A stretch of 64,000 nucleotides of DNA from Acheta domesticus (GCA_031308135.1 JAHLJT010008756.1:135486949-135550948); one strand, 5' to 3'; positions 1 through 13,300 are shown, numbered from the stretch's first letter. Made by a program: numbers and translations. Notes: generated by a model from the sequence alone, not told the origin.

Positions 1-344
1 CCACTCAAAAGACAAAGACAGAGAGATTGGAGCAAGATAGACGAGATTTCCCGATGCATAGAGTGGGAAGTCAGAATTAGGGAACTCACCGACCACATGG
101 AGGCGGACCAATCACGACGCAATGTGGCTCATTGAAGAGAGGAAGGACACAAAGATTGGAGCAAGACAGAGAGAGTTAGACGTGGAGGAGGACGGTCGCA
201 GGACGGACGGATGAATTTGCCAAATATTACAAAAAGACACTCTCTTCCTTTTGTTCTCGGCGCGGAGACCAGCGTGTCGCTAAGGTCGCCAAGTCCGTGA
301 ATGCTGGTTCCGGCACGGCCATCTTTGTGAACAAATGCTACCGA
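1..344. other. No gene recognised; moderately GC-rich flank
   Basis: This stretch carries two near-repeats of the phrase GATTGGAGCAAGA about 130 bases apart (near 27 and 157) and purine-rich sequence, but no ORF with family-like composition. It is the left flank of the inverted-repeat transposon that starts at 348. I see no function in it. Confidence 0.5.
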
Positions 345-347
345 TAT

Positions 348-1214
348 GGCCGCTCCACAATAGCCCGTGAACGGGAACGCAATGCGAACGGGAACGGCAA
401 TGCGAACGGGAACGCAATGCGAACGGGAACAGCAAAGCGAACCGGAACGTAAAGAAAGTTGAAAGACGGACATCTCAGGCAAGCCTTCACAACACGACGG
501 GAACGCGAAGCTTGATGGGAACGGGAAGGATGGTCAACATTTATCTCAGCCCGGGAACGGGAAGACTCTCGACGAATGAGAGTACAGCAAATGGCGGCGA
601 CGCTTTCCAGCTGATCGAGCGCGCGGCCTGCGCGCGAAACTGGTCTGGAGCGGAATTGAGAGTTAGTACGATATTGAGGTTAGAGCGTGGATTTGCGAGG
701 TTAGTGTCTGAGGCGGGTTTTTAGTCGTTGAATTGTTTTAATTTTTTTAGTGATTTCAGTGTAATTCGTTTTCTATTCATATTCATACAGATAATTTAAA
801 TATCCGACAATTTTTTTTATGTTTCGTTTTAGTACATTGGAGTAGATTGTTTATTGACAAAATTAAGGTTAGTTGTATTTTCCGTAAGTTCGTAATAGTT
901 TGTGCATGTTTTCATCCTTATAATTTTGTTTTCTAATTAATATTCTTTCGTTACAGTATTCATTATTCATCCCTAGTACACGCAAACAACAGACAGATGA
1001 CAAAGCAAAGAGTGAAGAGAATAGCGTAGCTACGAGTGCTCTGATTTCGGTAGCTTGTTTTCTGAAGTTCTCTGTTTTGCCGCTGTAGGTTCAAAGCGCT
1101 ATTTCTCTTCCCGTTGGCGTTTATTGAGAAGCGCACGTACCTCGCGTTCCTGTTCCCATTCCCGTTCTTGCCTTCGCGTTGCCGTTCCCGTTCGCGGGCT
1201 ATTGTAGAGCGGCC
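348..1214. mobile_element. Non-autonomous TIR DNA transposon with subterminal repeats
   Basis: Both ends read GGCCGCTC-(C/T)-ACAATAGCCCG followed by GAACGGGAACG in inverted orientation, about 31 bp with two or three mismatches. The element is 867 bp and is flanked by TAT on each side (345-347 and 1215-1217), a possible 3-bp target duplication. Inside each terminus lie tandem GCGAACGGGAACG-like units, period about 18 bp at 370-440 and degenerate at 1140-1195. There is no transposase ORF; the centre (720-960) is AT-rich. A 3-bp duplication and GG-initial termini would fit the PIF/Harbinger group, but that assignment is inference. The duplication is short, and sequence just outside the termini is also weakly alike, so exact ends could shift. 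Confidence 0.65.
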
Positions 1215-1217
1215 TAT

Positions 1218-2570
1218 AGTTGGCATGTCATCAGGACGCAGCCTGCGCGGCGAAGGGCAAAATGGCAACGAAGGATAACGAATATTGGAAGCTCATCGGA
1301 TCTCTTGACGCCGTTCATTGCTATTGAATGTCTTTGACGCAATATTCCACTGCCAATAGTGGGAAAACTCAACTACGTGTTCAGAGTAGTACGGTGAAAA
1401 CTAGAAATCGATCGCATAAGACACGTTGCAATCCTATTTTATGATATTTTCAATAGTTATTATAAACATAAATCCTACGAAACTTTTCACTAACACTCTT
1501 TCCTTAACCAAACAATCATTAAGCACGTGATCAAGTAAACATTAAACAATTAATTTTATATAACCTCTGTAAAATAAAATAAAAAAATTTTCTGAGTTCC
1601 TTCTTAACATCTTGCAATAACAATGCTTAACAATTCTTTAAGTAATGTTCGCTTCGTCAACATGAGAAATCTTGGTATTTTCCGGTGTCACACCGTTGAT
1701 GTAACCTCAGAAGATGAACTAATCCCTTAACCGTAGATCATGTTCAAAAGTAGGGAATTATATACTCTTTCACTGTGAATGGCCAGATCCAGTACCTTAG
1801 AGTGACGTATTTTGATTAAACTCCTCGAGAGAGAGAGAGAGAAAGAGAGAGAATGAGAGAGAGAGAGAGAGATACATGTCCAACAAGAAATAAAATAAAA
1901 TAAAAAGGAACATTGAAGATGCAATGTAGTCCAAGGGTATCCCCCTCTTTCGCAGGGGGAGAGATTTTGGCCGCACAGCGGACTGCCTTTATAAGCACAA
2001 GCAAAGCAACGGCCGTCGCCATCGCTGGTATGGGCTGTAAATCTTCGAAATCTTCTGATTGAATGTGTTCACCGTTATGCTTATGAGAATTTAATGGCTT
2101 TGTAAATCCCTTGTCCATTTTAATTTTAAATTCAATGTTTATGTCTGTTTTACGAACTCCATAACTCGATAGCCATAAAATAACAGCCTTCTCTGACGCT
2201 ACAATCCTCTATGTGTACATGTATTGATTGAACTTCCTCGAGACGCAGAAATGTCGACCAAGCAGAAATAAACTAAAATAAACTGACTGCCGGAATCTTC
2301 TCTACATCAAGGACTTAAGCCATATGGGGTGGGTATAAGGAAGGTTGCTTCTGACCGTGATCTATCGTCAACGGTGCTGCTCGTGCATCGCCTGAAATTG
2401 GTCGGAACGAAAACTATCGATTACAACAGCACTCCTCTAGAACTTCCAACCATACAGGCCCTGACCCCGCTATTAATAAACGTCACATGGCCTGCAATTT
2501 GAAGTAAGTTGAGCGTAGTACCTTCCTGGTCTACGGGGGGCGTGCACGCCTCTACATATACTATCACTAG
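1218..2570. other. Non-coding AT-rich sequence with a (GA)n tract
   Basis: No supported gene. A (GA)n microsatellite lies at about 1829-1872. The phrase around it (CTCGAG, then GTCC-ACAAG, then AATAAA-rich sequence) recurs in diverged form at about 2235-2285, hinting at two copies of one small unknown repeat. A short hairpin, TCCCCCT / AGGGGGA, sits at 1940-1961. Confidence 0.45.
1829..1872. repeat. (GA)n microsatellite
   Basis: Almost uninterrupted GA dinucleotide tract with two single-base interruptions. Reading frames across it are low-complexity Ser/Leu or Arg/Glu artefacts. Confidence 0.9.
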
Positions 2571-3250
2571 AGACCGGAAAAATATGTAGTATAAAACGTC
2601 AAAATATGTACATAAATATGTAATGAAAACAGTAAGAATATGTAATAAACATGTAAAATCGGATATAATATGTAATATTAAAATTCTCTAATTAAAAACC
2701 ATTGACATAGCAAGAAATTACATTCAGAAAAACTGCTCACTTCACATCATTCAACTTTCTCGTCAGTAGTAAAAGCTTCATCTACTGTAATCCAGGACCG
2801 TAGTTTAGCAGTCGGACTAATCGCAATAGAATCCATCGCACAAACTGGCGAGATCTACGACCAGGAAACACTCTGTAGCATTTTCATCGAAGTGTTGCAC
2901 GTCGGCGATCGCAAATATTTCTCGGAAATTACGGTTACAGATCACAAAACGCAGTGTCAATAATATTTTGGACACCTAGATTTTCCTAATAATGTAGGGA
3001 AAATGCTGATTTAAAAAAAGTACATATTTTCATAAAAAATGGAACTAAATTGAAAAAAGTAAAGAAAAAATAAGAAAATATACTGTGAAAACAACAAAAT
3101 ATGTAATATAGTACTAAATATGTAAAAATATGTAACGAAAAAAATTCGATATTGTGTTCGGAGGGCGATGATTTGCCAAGATAACAATTTTGAGAACGGT
3201 AAGTAGAAAGACAAAAAATATGTAATTACATAAAAATCCGTTCTCTACTT
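2571..3250. repeat. AT-rich block rich in ATATGTAA/AATATGTA motifs
   Basis: The words AATATGTA and ATATGTAAT recur many times at 2578-2680 and again at 3080-3235. They flank a less AT-rich core (2740-2960) that may be a decayed coding fragment. The arrangement resembles the subterminal zones of a hAT-type DNA transposon, but no matching inverted termini or 8-bp duplication were found. Treat it as an unclassified interspersed repeat. Confidence 0.35.
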
Positions 3251-4259
3251 CATATTTAGTGATTAAATAATACTCCCGTCGTGCGGCCGTAATCTCATCA
3301 GAAACCTTTTCACATGAAACACTTGAGAACAAATGAAAGCTAGGCCAAAGCACCGCCCTTTTGTACATTTTATACGCAATACTACTGCCACCTGTATATT
3401 TGCATATTGGTATCTCATGACTTTTGTCACCTAGTTTATACCTGTAGGAGACCAAGACAAGTTCTGTACCTGGACAAGAATAGTACGGTGTAATGTGTTC
3501 ATTCCACCTCAGTCTGAAAATAAACCTAATGCAAGAGGAAAGCGCCGAATGCAGCCTCAGATCAGACTCTGGAGGTGTGTTTAATAAGAAGGGTATACTG
3601 AATCTTTAATACTTATTCATTGAATTTAACCATTTTGTATCCTCCATTAATCTTTTTGTACATGAGCTTTAGGCGGTTTGTTAAGTATGCAATAAAGTAC
3701 CAAAACATCAACTTTATGTTTGAAAGAATCTACAATAGTCTTCATTACGGTGGCAATTACTTCTTACATAAACAAGTATGTTATGTAGTATATATCTGAG
3801 AAACTACTTGAGTTAAATTAATGGATTTATATGAATGTTACATATAAGGACTCATCGAAGGAATTAGTTTCAAACTTTTAAATCGTTTTGCAGAAAAATA
3901 AAATTTTATTTCTTCCAATATGAGGTGCAGACGTGTCCAAATACAATTAAAATATTCATTGGGAAAATACTAGATTTTCGACGAAATAAATCGCTCTTTT
4001 TTTTTCGCAATAATTTAGCACGGTCCCCATTTTAATTTTGAATTGAGTATCCTTATATCTCCGTCTCTGTCGTTTCGGCTGTAAACACAGACGGATTGTT
4101 GTTGTTTGTTTTTTTTTTGTTTTCGAGGGTTGTAGTCAGACCCAAAGACTGGACGTGTTTCTTTATGTATGTCGACAGTCTGAATCCGAAGCCAGATTTG
4201 CACCGCCACCCTCCAGTTTTGTTTTTTTTTAATCGCGAAAAACACATGTGAATACTATA
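3251..4259. other. No gene recognised
   Basis: AT-rich sequence with T homopolymer runs and no reading frame of convincing composition. The minus-strand frames near 4015-4283 overlap each other in two frames and are Lys/Asn-rich by base composition only. Confidence 0.45.
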
Positions 4260-4261
4260 TT

Positions 4262-4455
4262 TTGGTGCCTTAAAGTTCTGCAATAATCAAAGACACGATT
4301 CATGATATCGAAATGCAGTTTTTGCTCAGCAAAGCGGAGTTGTGGGACAATTAATATGTCGTAGTGATATTGTTCGAAATATTTTTATTTTTCGAGAAAT
4401 TTATTCATTTCTGATTTTTTAAAATAGAACTATATACTTTTCTATTTATCAATGG
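4262..4455 (+). repeat. Left arm of a ~190-bp inverted repeat
   Basis: The segment with ATATCGAAATGCAGTTTTTGC, ATATTGTTCG and TTTTCGAGAAATTTATTC, ending in AATGGAGAGA, is the reverse complement, with substitutions and small indels, of 6050-6250. The strongest match is about 165 bp. The arms enclose about 1.6 kb with no recognisable transposase. It could be one element with long inverted termini or two opposite copies of a dispersed repeat. Confidence 0.6.
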
Positions 4456-6049
4456 AGAGATCAACACAGGAAAATAATGATGTGTCATATGTCAATGGCT
4501 TGATATTAATTTAAGTATAAAATTAAACTTTCTGACGTGTGATTTTAAATTAAACATACAAGATTTCCACTAGCAGCCTTCGCAGCTGTAGTTTTCGGGG
4601 AATGTGGCCTTTGCGGCGTCGACACAGGGGAAAAGGGGTAGAGTGAGAGCGGTGGCAATGAGGGACAGAGCCATACGAGTAACTTGAGCAATCGAAGGTC
4701 TTGTCACGTCGGACACACGAACAAACGATCGGAATGAAAGTATTTTTTTAAATTATTCATCAGCATTGAACTTTCCTTCTGCAGGTTAAAATTTCAAAGC
4801 ATCAATTTATAGCGCCACAAAACTTGTCACAGAGTTCACCTAGTTCACCGGCCCTTTCATACAAGACCGCGGCTGGGCATAGTTGTCCTTGGGAGTCTCA
4901 GAGCATATATATAAATACAAACTGATGCAGTACATACTCATGTTCTGTTTTTCTATAGTTGTGTATGTATTTTTGTAAAATTACAACGAAAAGTTAAGTC
5001 ACAGTGCATACAACAAAATTTCTACCTCGTATCTAAAATATGATGAATTATCTGGAGATTATAGGGTCGATATTCAACCACCCATTCCCTTGCATTGTAT
5101 TTGAAATGTTTTAAAATACTGTCTTGTTCTTCTAGCCATTAGACATCGAGCTCGATTCTTGTTAAGTTTGAAAATGTCCTTAGTATCTTCCCTACAGTGC
5201 CAATTTCTTTACATCTTTCGTTTCAATTACAGCATTTTGGAATTTAAATCAGTGGAAGAAAAGTTCAATTCTGATAAATCAATGGAAAAATATTTAATTC
5301 TAGTCGTTAATATTGATGTTTGTTCCTGTGCCCTCCTAGTCAAGATCACGAATTGCTGTATTTGCGCCTCCACCCTCACTGTCACCCCTCTCATACTCCC
5401 CTCTGCCCATAGGTCTCGGCGCTGTGAAGATCACTTCCCCCAACGGCGTCAGATGCAAGAGCTAGTAAAGAAATATTGTCCGTTTAAATCAAAATCACTT
5501 GTCGAAAAGTATAATTTTATACCCAAATTACTACCAGAATGATGTAACAAATATTACATTATTACAATCCTTAGGATGATTGCTGCAGCACCGTGGTATA
5601 TCTCAAACACAACGCTACACAGAGACTTAAAAGTACCGACAGTCTTCGAAAGAATCGAAACAAGCAGCTCAAGCTATCTTCAACGACTGGAAACGCACCC
5701 AAATTTTCTAGCCATCAACCTCTTAGATATAATGAAGAAACATACCGACTATCCAGAATTACTCCCTTAGAACTCCATTATAGATTTTCAAATTAGACTT
5801 CATATGTACAAGCAAATATACTCCTCAACTTTGACTCTTGAACACTAAATTGACTTTCTGTTCTAGACGCAAGAAGACGGTGAAATGTGCCACTGGGATA
5901 CTTTCACCCGTAAATTGTCATTGTCGTCATTGTCATTAATTATCTGTCACTGTCTTTAATTACCAACGTTAATAAATTTACTAATTATTTTAATGTAAAA
6001 TAGATTGTAAATTTACTTTGTTCAGAATAAAAAATTACATTTCTAATTT
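4456..6049. other. Interior of the inverted repeat; no gene recognised
   Basis: Frames at 5159-5542 and 5576-5770 lack recognisable domains. The longest starts at TTG rather than ATG. A moderately GC-rich patch at 4570-4700 shows nothing identifiable. Confidence 0.4.
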
Positions 6050-6250
6050 TATGTTCTCTCCATTGCTAGTGAGAAAAATACATAATTTCATTTAAAAAAT
6101 CAAAACCGAATAAATTTCTCGAAAACTAAACATATCCCGAACAATATCTGTATAGCATATTACTTATCTCTTGATTCTGCACTGTTGAGCGAAAATTGCA
6201 TTTCGATATCGTGAATCATTATGGAAGTTATGGACGTGGTCCATAGTGGG
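6050..6250 (-). repeat. Right arm of a ~190-bp inverted repeat
   Basis: Reverse-complement partner of 4262-4455. It shares TCTCCATTG, GAATAAATTTCTCGAAAA, GAACAATAT and GCATTTCGATATCGTGAAT in inverted order. Confidence 0.6.
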
Positions 6251-9200
6251 ACACCTAGAATATTAAATTAAATATATTAAATGAAATCGGAGGCAGAATT
6301 CGATAAAGAAGTCAGGCGGTGTGGCTGACTAGTGCTATTGGCATAGAAATAAATTCAGTGGATTTTCATTTTTGGCGCACATGCAATTAAAATATATCAC
6401 CAGAGAGATGATATGGATGTCCATGCTGAGTCAGATGTAATGATTTTGTAAATAGTACGATAATGATTTTTGGATGGGATTACTGATTTATGAGATGGTG
6501 CCAGTATGATTGTATGTAGTTTTTTAGTAGCCATGTTGGATTTAATATAGTATTGATAGCCTTTGTTAGCTTTAAAATGTTATGTGTTACTTTCAAAATT
6601 AAGAAATTAAGAAAAGAGTGTTTTTTTGTTACTCTTGTGGTATAAATGTGGATTAATAAATCCAAGGCAATGCAAATGTGTAGAGTATTTAGTTTCACGT
6701 TGTGATCCAAATCATAAGTTTCCACCTACGAAGATCCCTGACCTTCAGGTCCTATACATCAAATTTTACTTCGAGGTGCTCCCAAGCCGTTAGCAAGGAC
6801 GAGGTACAGCAGGTGCCGAGGACGGTCGAGCGGTTGGTCACAGTAAGAATGAATGGAAGAAAGTGCTGCGCAAAGCTCAGAAGATTTTGAGTTGAAACTT
6901 GGTAAATACATCAGGAGGTATTTGGGCAATCGCGTAGATCAATAATATCACGTAATTATTTTGAAATTTTTCTGAGTAATGACTGAAAAGAGTTTTAGTA
7001 GTGCATTTGGAATCTTTATATTCAGAACACTGAGAGTTTTGTACTCAAACAAATTTCATTATTTTTTTCTTTACATAACAGGTAAGTTTAATCCCTTTCT
7101 ATTATTACCTGGTTAATACTAAAATACTAAAATTTAATAAAATACTAAATCGAAGTTAAATACTAAAATTTAAAAAGATTATAAAATGAACTCTTATCTG
7201 CCGTCGTTTGAGCATGTCGTCATTTGTTCATTACGTCGTCGGTTCAGGGTGTCTTTCCACGTTCACAGAGAGCAAGCGCCTGTGAGTGTTTCAGTCAGCG
7301 AAGCGAAAGCTGCAAGTTTTTCTAGTACGAAGATTGAGTATTTTTAAATGCAATCGTTTGAAACGTGTCTCCTTTTACAAAAACGTTTTTAGCTATACAT
7401 GATTCATTATTTTTTTATATTATGGTACAGAGCAGGAATTCCTGCAATGGTCTATTAAAACACTTTACTGCAGACATTTCAGTTACAATTACATTTCAAT
7501 TACATTTCCAGAAGCAAGTTTAACTCTACGTTGATTGTGAATATGATTTTGCTGTTCCAGAATTTGCAAACCTTCCTCGTTTATTTAGTCTTGAACATTA
7601 GTGTTCACGACAAGAAAAAATGTTTTTAGTATTTTTGATTTTCCATGTAGTTAATATGTAGAACGTTTTTAACTTTCCTACAGATCTTCTGTTTGGTGTA
7701 ATTATTTTGACGTATAAAGGGTCCAACCGGTTCAAATTTACTTTCAAATCTGTCCTATACCTCCAATATTAATGCCAGATGTTTCTCAATGCAATTAAAT
7801 GGTTGTACGAAAAAACCGTATTAGTCCAGAAAGTTCATTCTGAGATAATTCAAGTTATAACTTTGAGAAAAAGCTGCTGATATTTATTGAATTGTCTTAA
7901 TTCAGAAATGTTGCACCACGCCACACAAATATGTTGTCAGGAATAATTGCGATAAAAACTTTATTAATAATGTGTTATAATTGAAACAAAAACTATGGAC
8001 TTGTACAATTTTTCATCTCAACGAAGACCAAATTTACGTTTACCCACCGAATTTTTTGCAAAATAACAGTGTATCACAAAACACCACATTTTATTGTAAG
8101 AGTGCACATAAGTAATGGAACTTGGGATCGTCCAAATTTCAAGTTGAAATTTTAAGTAGAGCTCACTTTTTATAACATTTTCCTTTTTCAGGTATTTTTT
8201 GTCAACCTGCTGTGTTTTGACATTCAGTTCACTCTGCATAAACTTCATATAATATGATGAGTAGTGTGCAATTTTCGCTGGAAAGGATTCTGGATTCTGT
8301 GATGAGAGGGGTCAAAATCCCTTGTAGAATATTTTGAAAATGAAATTAAAGTAATGTCGACGGAGTAATTATTAGTAGGATAGAGAAATGCAAATAAAAA
8401 CAATAACGATACATTGGACACTTGGGTGTACAGAAAATGGGAATAAAAATAATTTGGTTTAGATATTGTGAATATTAGAAAAATAATTTTATTCGAGAAA
8501 TTATTTTACGTAACATGGAGACAAGTGAACTTAGATGTGTAGCAGAGATGCTGATAAAACAGCATCAGAATGACGTAGATAACAATGAAAAACAAGAGAA
8601 GCAGTAGGAGGATGAGTGATTACAGATTAGATGTTATGAAAGATAGGACAGAGAGAACATGATTTGACTCAATCGGATCGGGATGTATGCCGCGGGCAAC
8701 GAAAAACTTTTAGAAGCTTTGTTGAATACTCTGAACGTATTTAGTAGAATATTGCTCGCGAGATGTTTGATATTAGTTGGCAAGTTAATGAAGTCGAATA
8801 GAGCGCAGACAATTTTAAAATATGTTGTGACAAAAGCGTAAGCGCGTAATATTGCAAGAAATGGTGTCAACCCAAAAACATTGTTATGGAAACATAAGTG
8901 GATGAACAGGAATGGAATTCGCCTCGTATCAACGCCAAGAGGGCATTTTGTCTACCGAAAGCGAAGTGTAAAATTAAAGAATTTTTACAAAGACTTCGAA
9001 AAATTACTCAATGTTCAAGACCAAGAATGCCAGTAGTAATTAAGTTAAATTAAGCAAGTTTTCAAATATTATTCCAATAAAGTATTGATGGCCATCTTAG
9101 GTAGGGGAATTAGCAAAATAAGATCAGATCCCTTCAGAGAAGAAATTAAATAAGTTTCAGACGGCACTTCTGGCCGCTAAAATGTTGATTACTTAAATTG

Positions 9201-11080
9201 AGCGTTGCTATTTAAAGAAAATTTCTCATTAGGATACAAAAAACATCAGAGAAATTTATTCCCATCATATATGAATGTTTTCACCAGCCGTGGCCTCGTA
9301 AGAGCGGTGATTTTCAGTCCACAACAATGGAGTACATGTTGCCCTGAAAGTGTAAGTATCGTAATGCACAATAGTTAAAACAAAATCGAGCTCACCAAAT
9401 TATCAGGAAATAAAATAAGTAAATTATGAGTAAAATAAGTTGAGGGAGAGGACTGAGAATCATCACAGTTCTATTATCTTTGCAAGATTGTCGTACTTAA
9501 TAGCATGAAGTCCGTTATTATGCTTTCCTTCCCTTCTTTTGAAGACAGACCTGACAAAAGAATTTCTGACAGTTATTGAATCTAAATGTGTTATTTCATT
9601 TTAGCTGCATTATATTTAATTTTTATTGTTTTCTAATTTATGAATTGAAGAGTTTAAAAAAATATTTTTGAATGTCAATATTTTTATTAGTGTTTGTTAT
9701 ATTGTTTGTTGTGCAAAGTGTTTTCGTTTTCAGCATTCTTTTATATTCACCGAACTGTTTCATTCAAAACTTGTCAGTTTCCAAGCCAGTGAGTGTAATT
9801 AGAGATCGCATCATTCAGTCAACCAGCTATTAGGGTCAATTATTAGAGACCGCATCACTGGCAGGAGTGAGCTTGTTGTTTGTTGTCTATTGGCGCTCCA
9901 GACGTTGGAGTTGGTTCGTGATCAGGTCGTAGCTAAAGTTGGTCAAGTGATCAGGTCGATATTATCGGGATAATTAGCGGATGAACGTGGAAAGTTGCAC
10001 TCGAAGCAGCATACGTATCTAAACGTCGCATCTTCATGACGATCAATGCAGACGTAAGACGTATGAATGTACTACATAATAGAAGTTGTGAATACATCTA
10101 ACAGAACTGTAAATAAGTTTGAACAGGACCAAGGAAAAATAATAATGTGCTCCAGTGTGAAGGAGAAAATTGTGTATGTTTTTCGTACTGAGAGTCTTCT
10201 AGTGACTGTAATTAAAAATAAGTAAGGTCATTCAGCATGTATCTGCCTCCTTGAAAATTGCCATCTTAAGATCGTCTGAACCAACCGTTACATAGTCAAG
10301 CACCTCATGAATCAATTCACAACTATTTACAACTTATTGGGTCACTCTTGCAGCTCTAAAATACAAACCCTTTTTCACCAAATTAATACCATCAAAGTAT
10401 CAGTGGACTGGGTCTTTAGTCACTCACCACGTTCTTATGTAGTTTTTGTGTTTACAGAATCTCTACAGTTGTTTACAGAATCCCTCACGAGTACCAATGT
10501 ACAAGACTCTAGTATAACTACACGAGAGTATTTTGGACCATAAACATAATATTTCCTATCTCTGAATGAAAACGCTGTTGCAAGTTTTGTCAGCGCCACC
10601 GGTAGTAAAAATTAAGCGCATATTCAACTGGTAGTTTCCTTCCAAGCTACTAGTTTCGCTGATGGCTCATAACGCTCCGCGTGCCCCTGCCACAGGTAGG
10701 CAAACCCCTCATCACAAATGGATCAACGATTCGTTCAAAAATGTAACTTCACTATCTTCAGTCTTTAGTTTTGTCGACTGAGAAAAAATATTTATTTTTC
10801 AACAAAATTAAGGGTTTATTTTAATAATCCAAATCACATTTGCAACTATTTCCTTTTACAATACTATTTTTTTCACTCTGTAAATACTCCATTTCTCATG
10901 GAAATTTACAGTATCATAATTATCCACCACTCGTGGCTTTGAGAAGCTTTTCACCTAGTTGTTTCAACTTCTAAAAGCATTTTGATAGTTTCTTCCGACC
11001 AACGCTAATTTTGACCAGTTGGGACTACAGGGTATGACTATGTTATAAAATCCAGAGAACACGTATTTATTAGTTTCAAT
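6251..11080. other. AT-rich intergenic or intronic sequence, no gene recognised
   Basis: About 4.8 kb without a supportable coding region. Frames above 60 codons are scattered, overlap in several frames and show no domain signature. A small imperfect direct repeat (TAGAGA-C-GCATCA) lies at 9800-9865. Confidence 0.4.
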
Positions 11081-11082
11081 GT

Positions 11083-11112
11083 ACGAGGGTCGTTTTTCTT
11101 CCACCTACAATG
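11083..11112 (+). mobile_element. Mariner-like terminal sequence
   Basis: TACGAGGGTCGTTTTTC resembles the terminus of many insect mariner elements (a TA target followed by a CGAGGGTCGTTC-like end). A decayed mariner-like 3' region on the opposite strand lies at 12985-13300, so the two could be ends of one disrupted element. The 1.9-kb separation would require insertions, and this is inference. Confidence 0.35.
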
Positions 11113-12984
11113 GGCTACTATATCAAAAAGACAAGAGTAAAGAAAAAATAATTTATTACGAAAAATTTTGAACAAAAAAAGGAGGTTATAATTATATAAG
11201 GAGGTGCCTTTGCCGACCTCTCCTATTACGGAAAATAAAGCAAGCTTGGTTAGGCTGCCCGCTGAACAATTTGACCCACTACCCTGAAATTCATCTTTCC
11301 ACTCATATATTACTATATTTGTTCATATATTCATATTTACGTAAATAAGATGCTTTATTTATAATTATTTCTAATTAACAGACAGAAATATTCAGAGAAT
11401 AAAGCAAAACAGACCTGAAAAAAATATTAATCTCCCCAAAATGTATAAGTGCAAATGAAATATTTAAAAAAATTGTTTCATTTATTGGGTGAAGCTGAAT
11501 ATAATTTAATTTATGTGATTAATAACCTGTATTATTTAAACAGAAATTTCCCTTTCACTTCATGTCGGTGAGAAACTACAATAATCTTAAAACAGTAGGA
11601 AAAAACCGACGAACAGTGAACGCATTTGGCAATACATTCTAAATGCAAGGGAATTCAGAATGTGTTCCATTTAACATGGAACTAAAGTCACATAAATTGA
11701 TATTGTGAAAACTTATAATCATGTTCCAAATTTGACATGAATAATTAAGTAAATAATAGTTTAACAAACGGAATTTTAATAATAGTTTGTCTATTCGGAA
11801 GAAGCATGACAAATTGAAACATTTTCTAAGGAAGTGGTAACGAATTATCAGAGCAAATCCAATACGTTTTCTTTCCAATTAATTGCCCTGACAGAAGCGT
11901 TCACGATTTTAATGATGAAAGTAAGGAGAAATTCATAGACAAGAATAACATTATAAATCTGGTCAAATTTAGTTATCCTGAAGTCACATCAATTTGAACA
12001 TATTTCCAATATAATTATTTGTCTAATGCAAATTCAATATTTTATTTGAAAAAACAATAAGTATGTATAATTAATATAAATAACCTTTCTTTCAGAACTA
12101 AGGAACCTGCAATTCAAAGAGGGAACTAAGGAACCTGAGATTCAAATTCAAATCAAATAATCGCTGCACAGTATTCGTGTTCCTGCGAGTGTGCGTGTGC
12201 GGTCTCTCACAGTTAGACCACGTCCCGTGCACTAATCGAGACATGAGGGGTCGTTCGATGCGTCTAGGTCTCCTGATGGGGAGCTGGTTTTAGGATCCGG
12301 CCGTAAGGTTCAAAGAAATGTCTAAAAACGTGTATTGACGCTGCGATCTATTTGGACAGATTGGGAACAAAAATGATGCCCCATAGCTTTCTTCCACACG
12401 GATGGCAACACTGTTTTGGTCAAGTGAATCGTCGCGTCAATAGCGATGCTGCTTCGAACATAAAAAGTGAAGTATTTGGTCCGCATTACCGTTTTTTAAC
12501 AATACATTTGCAGAAACCTACGTACAGTATTACCTTTCTATCCCTTACTTTGTAAGTAGAAAAAGTATTTAATTGTACGCCGGAAAACAATGAATTTTCG
12601 ACAGAAAAACACTTATTGCCAGGCCCTGATAACACAAAAATGGATTAATCATGTTCCTAGAGAATAAATTACTTCCTCTGGTAGCGTAAAGAACTCTTAA
12701 AATAATAACAGGTGTCATTTTCGTGGAAATATTTGATTTTTCGAAAATTGCGTAAGTTCAAAATTGTTTTCAAAGTCCTCCTTCATCTACAATATTGAAG
12801 ATAAGAGATTTTTTCCGTAATAAAATCTGTTCTTTAATAAAATTAGATCATGTTCTTGAAATGAGATCATGTACAATATATTCGAAAATATGAGTAATTT
12901 TCGAATAAATTTGCGTAAATAAATAGTTTGCAAGCCGTATATACTGGGACGCAGTCAGATGTTTTGGTCAATAAAACACGGCGA
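11113..12984. other. Non-coding, AT-rich; no gene recognised
   Basis: Contains a short tandem duplication (AACTAAGGAACCTG at about 12098 and 12124) and a less AT-rich patch at 12170-12320 of unknown nature. No coding region is supported. Confidence 0.4.
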
Positions 12985-13300
12985 TCGATAAACGTTACTT
13001 TCTGGGAATGATGCCACCTCCATAAATTAAAACCTCGTTGGTAGAAACATAGTTACTTTTTTACATGATGGACGTGACGATTCAGGCATTTGTCTTATCT
13101 GTGTGCAGGCTTTCGTTCCCCTCTTCGTCGGTCATTGCCGCCAGTGATGTGATGTGGGCCTAAACGCTGCTTTGAAGCTCCTCATTGGTCTGGAAGCGTT
13201 AGCCTTTCTAGCCAACTCTTTGCTTCGAGGAACAGTCGAAAATCACTCGCCGCTTTGTGGGGCTATGCGCCGCATGATCAAGCACCACCCATCTGCCTCA
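12985..13300 (-). pseudogene. Decayed mariner-type transposase C-terminus
   Basis: On the minus strand the segment near 13065-13110 reads as a degraded form of the mariner transposase ending (the D-K-C-L-N-R-H signature, then a decayed Asp-Tyr-Val-Glu-Lys-stop; here KCLNRHVHHVKK-stop). About 60 bp downstream (13000-13025) is a GGTGGCAT-ATTCCCAGAAAGTAACG stretch like the mariner 3' terminal region. Upstream coding (13120-13300) is frameshifted and cannot be followed to the catalytic triad. No functional protein is possible. The call rests on motif resemblance only. Confidence 0.4.

Noticed and set aside
2571..3250. hAT-type autonomous transposon suspected from repeated ATATGTAAT words
   Set aside because: Matching inverted termini and an 8-bp target duplication could not be found.
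5159..5770. Two adjacent plus-strand frames as a candidate gene
   Set aside because: No domain, first frame lacks ATG, and no splice pair joins them; they lie inside an inverted-repeat interval.
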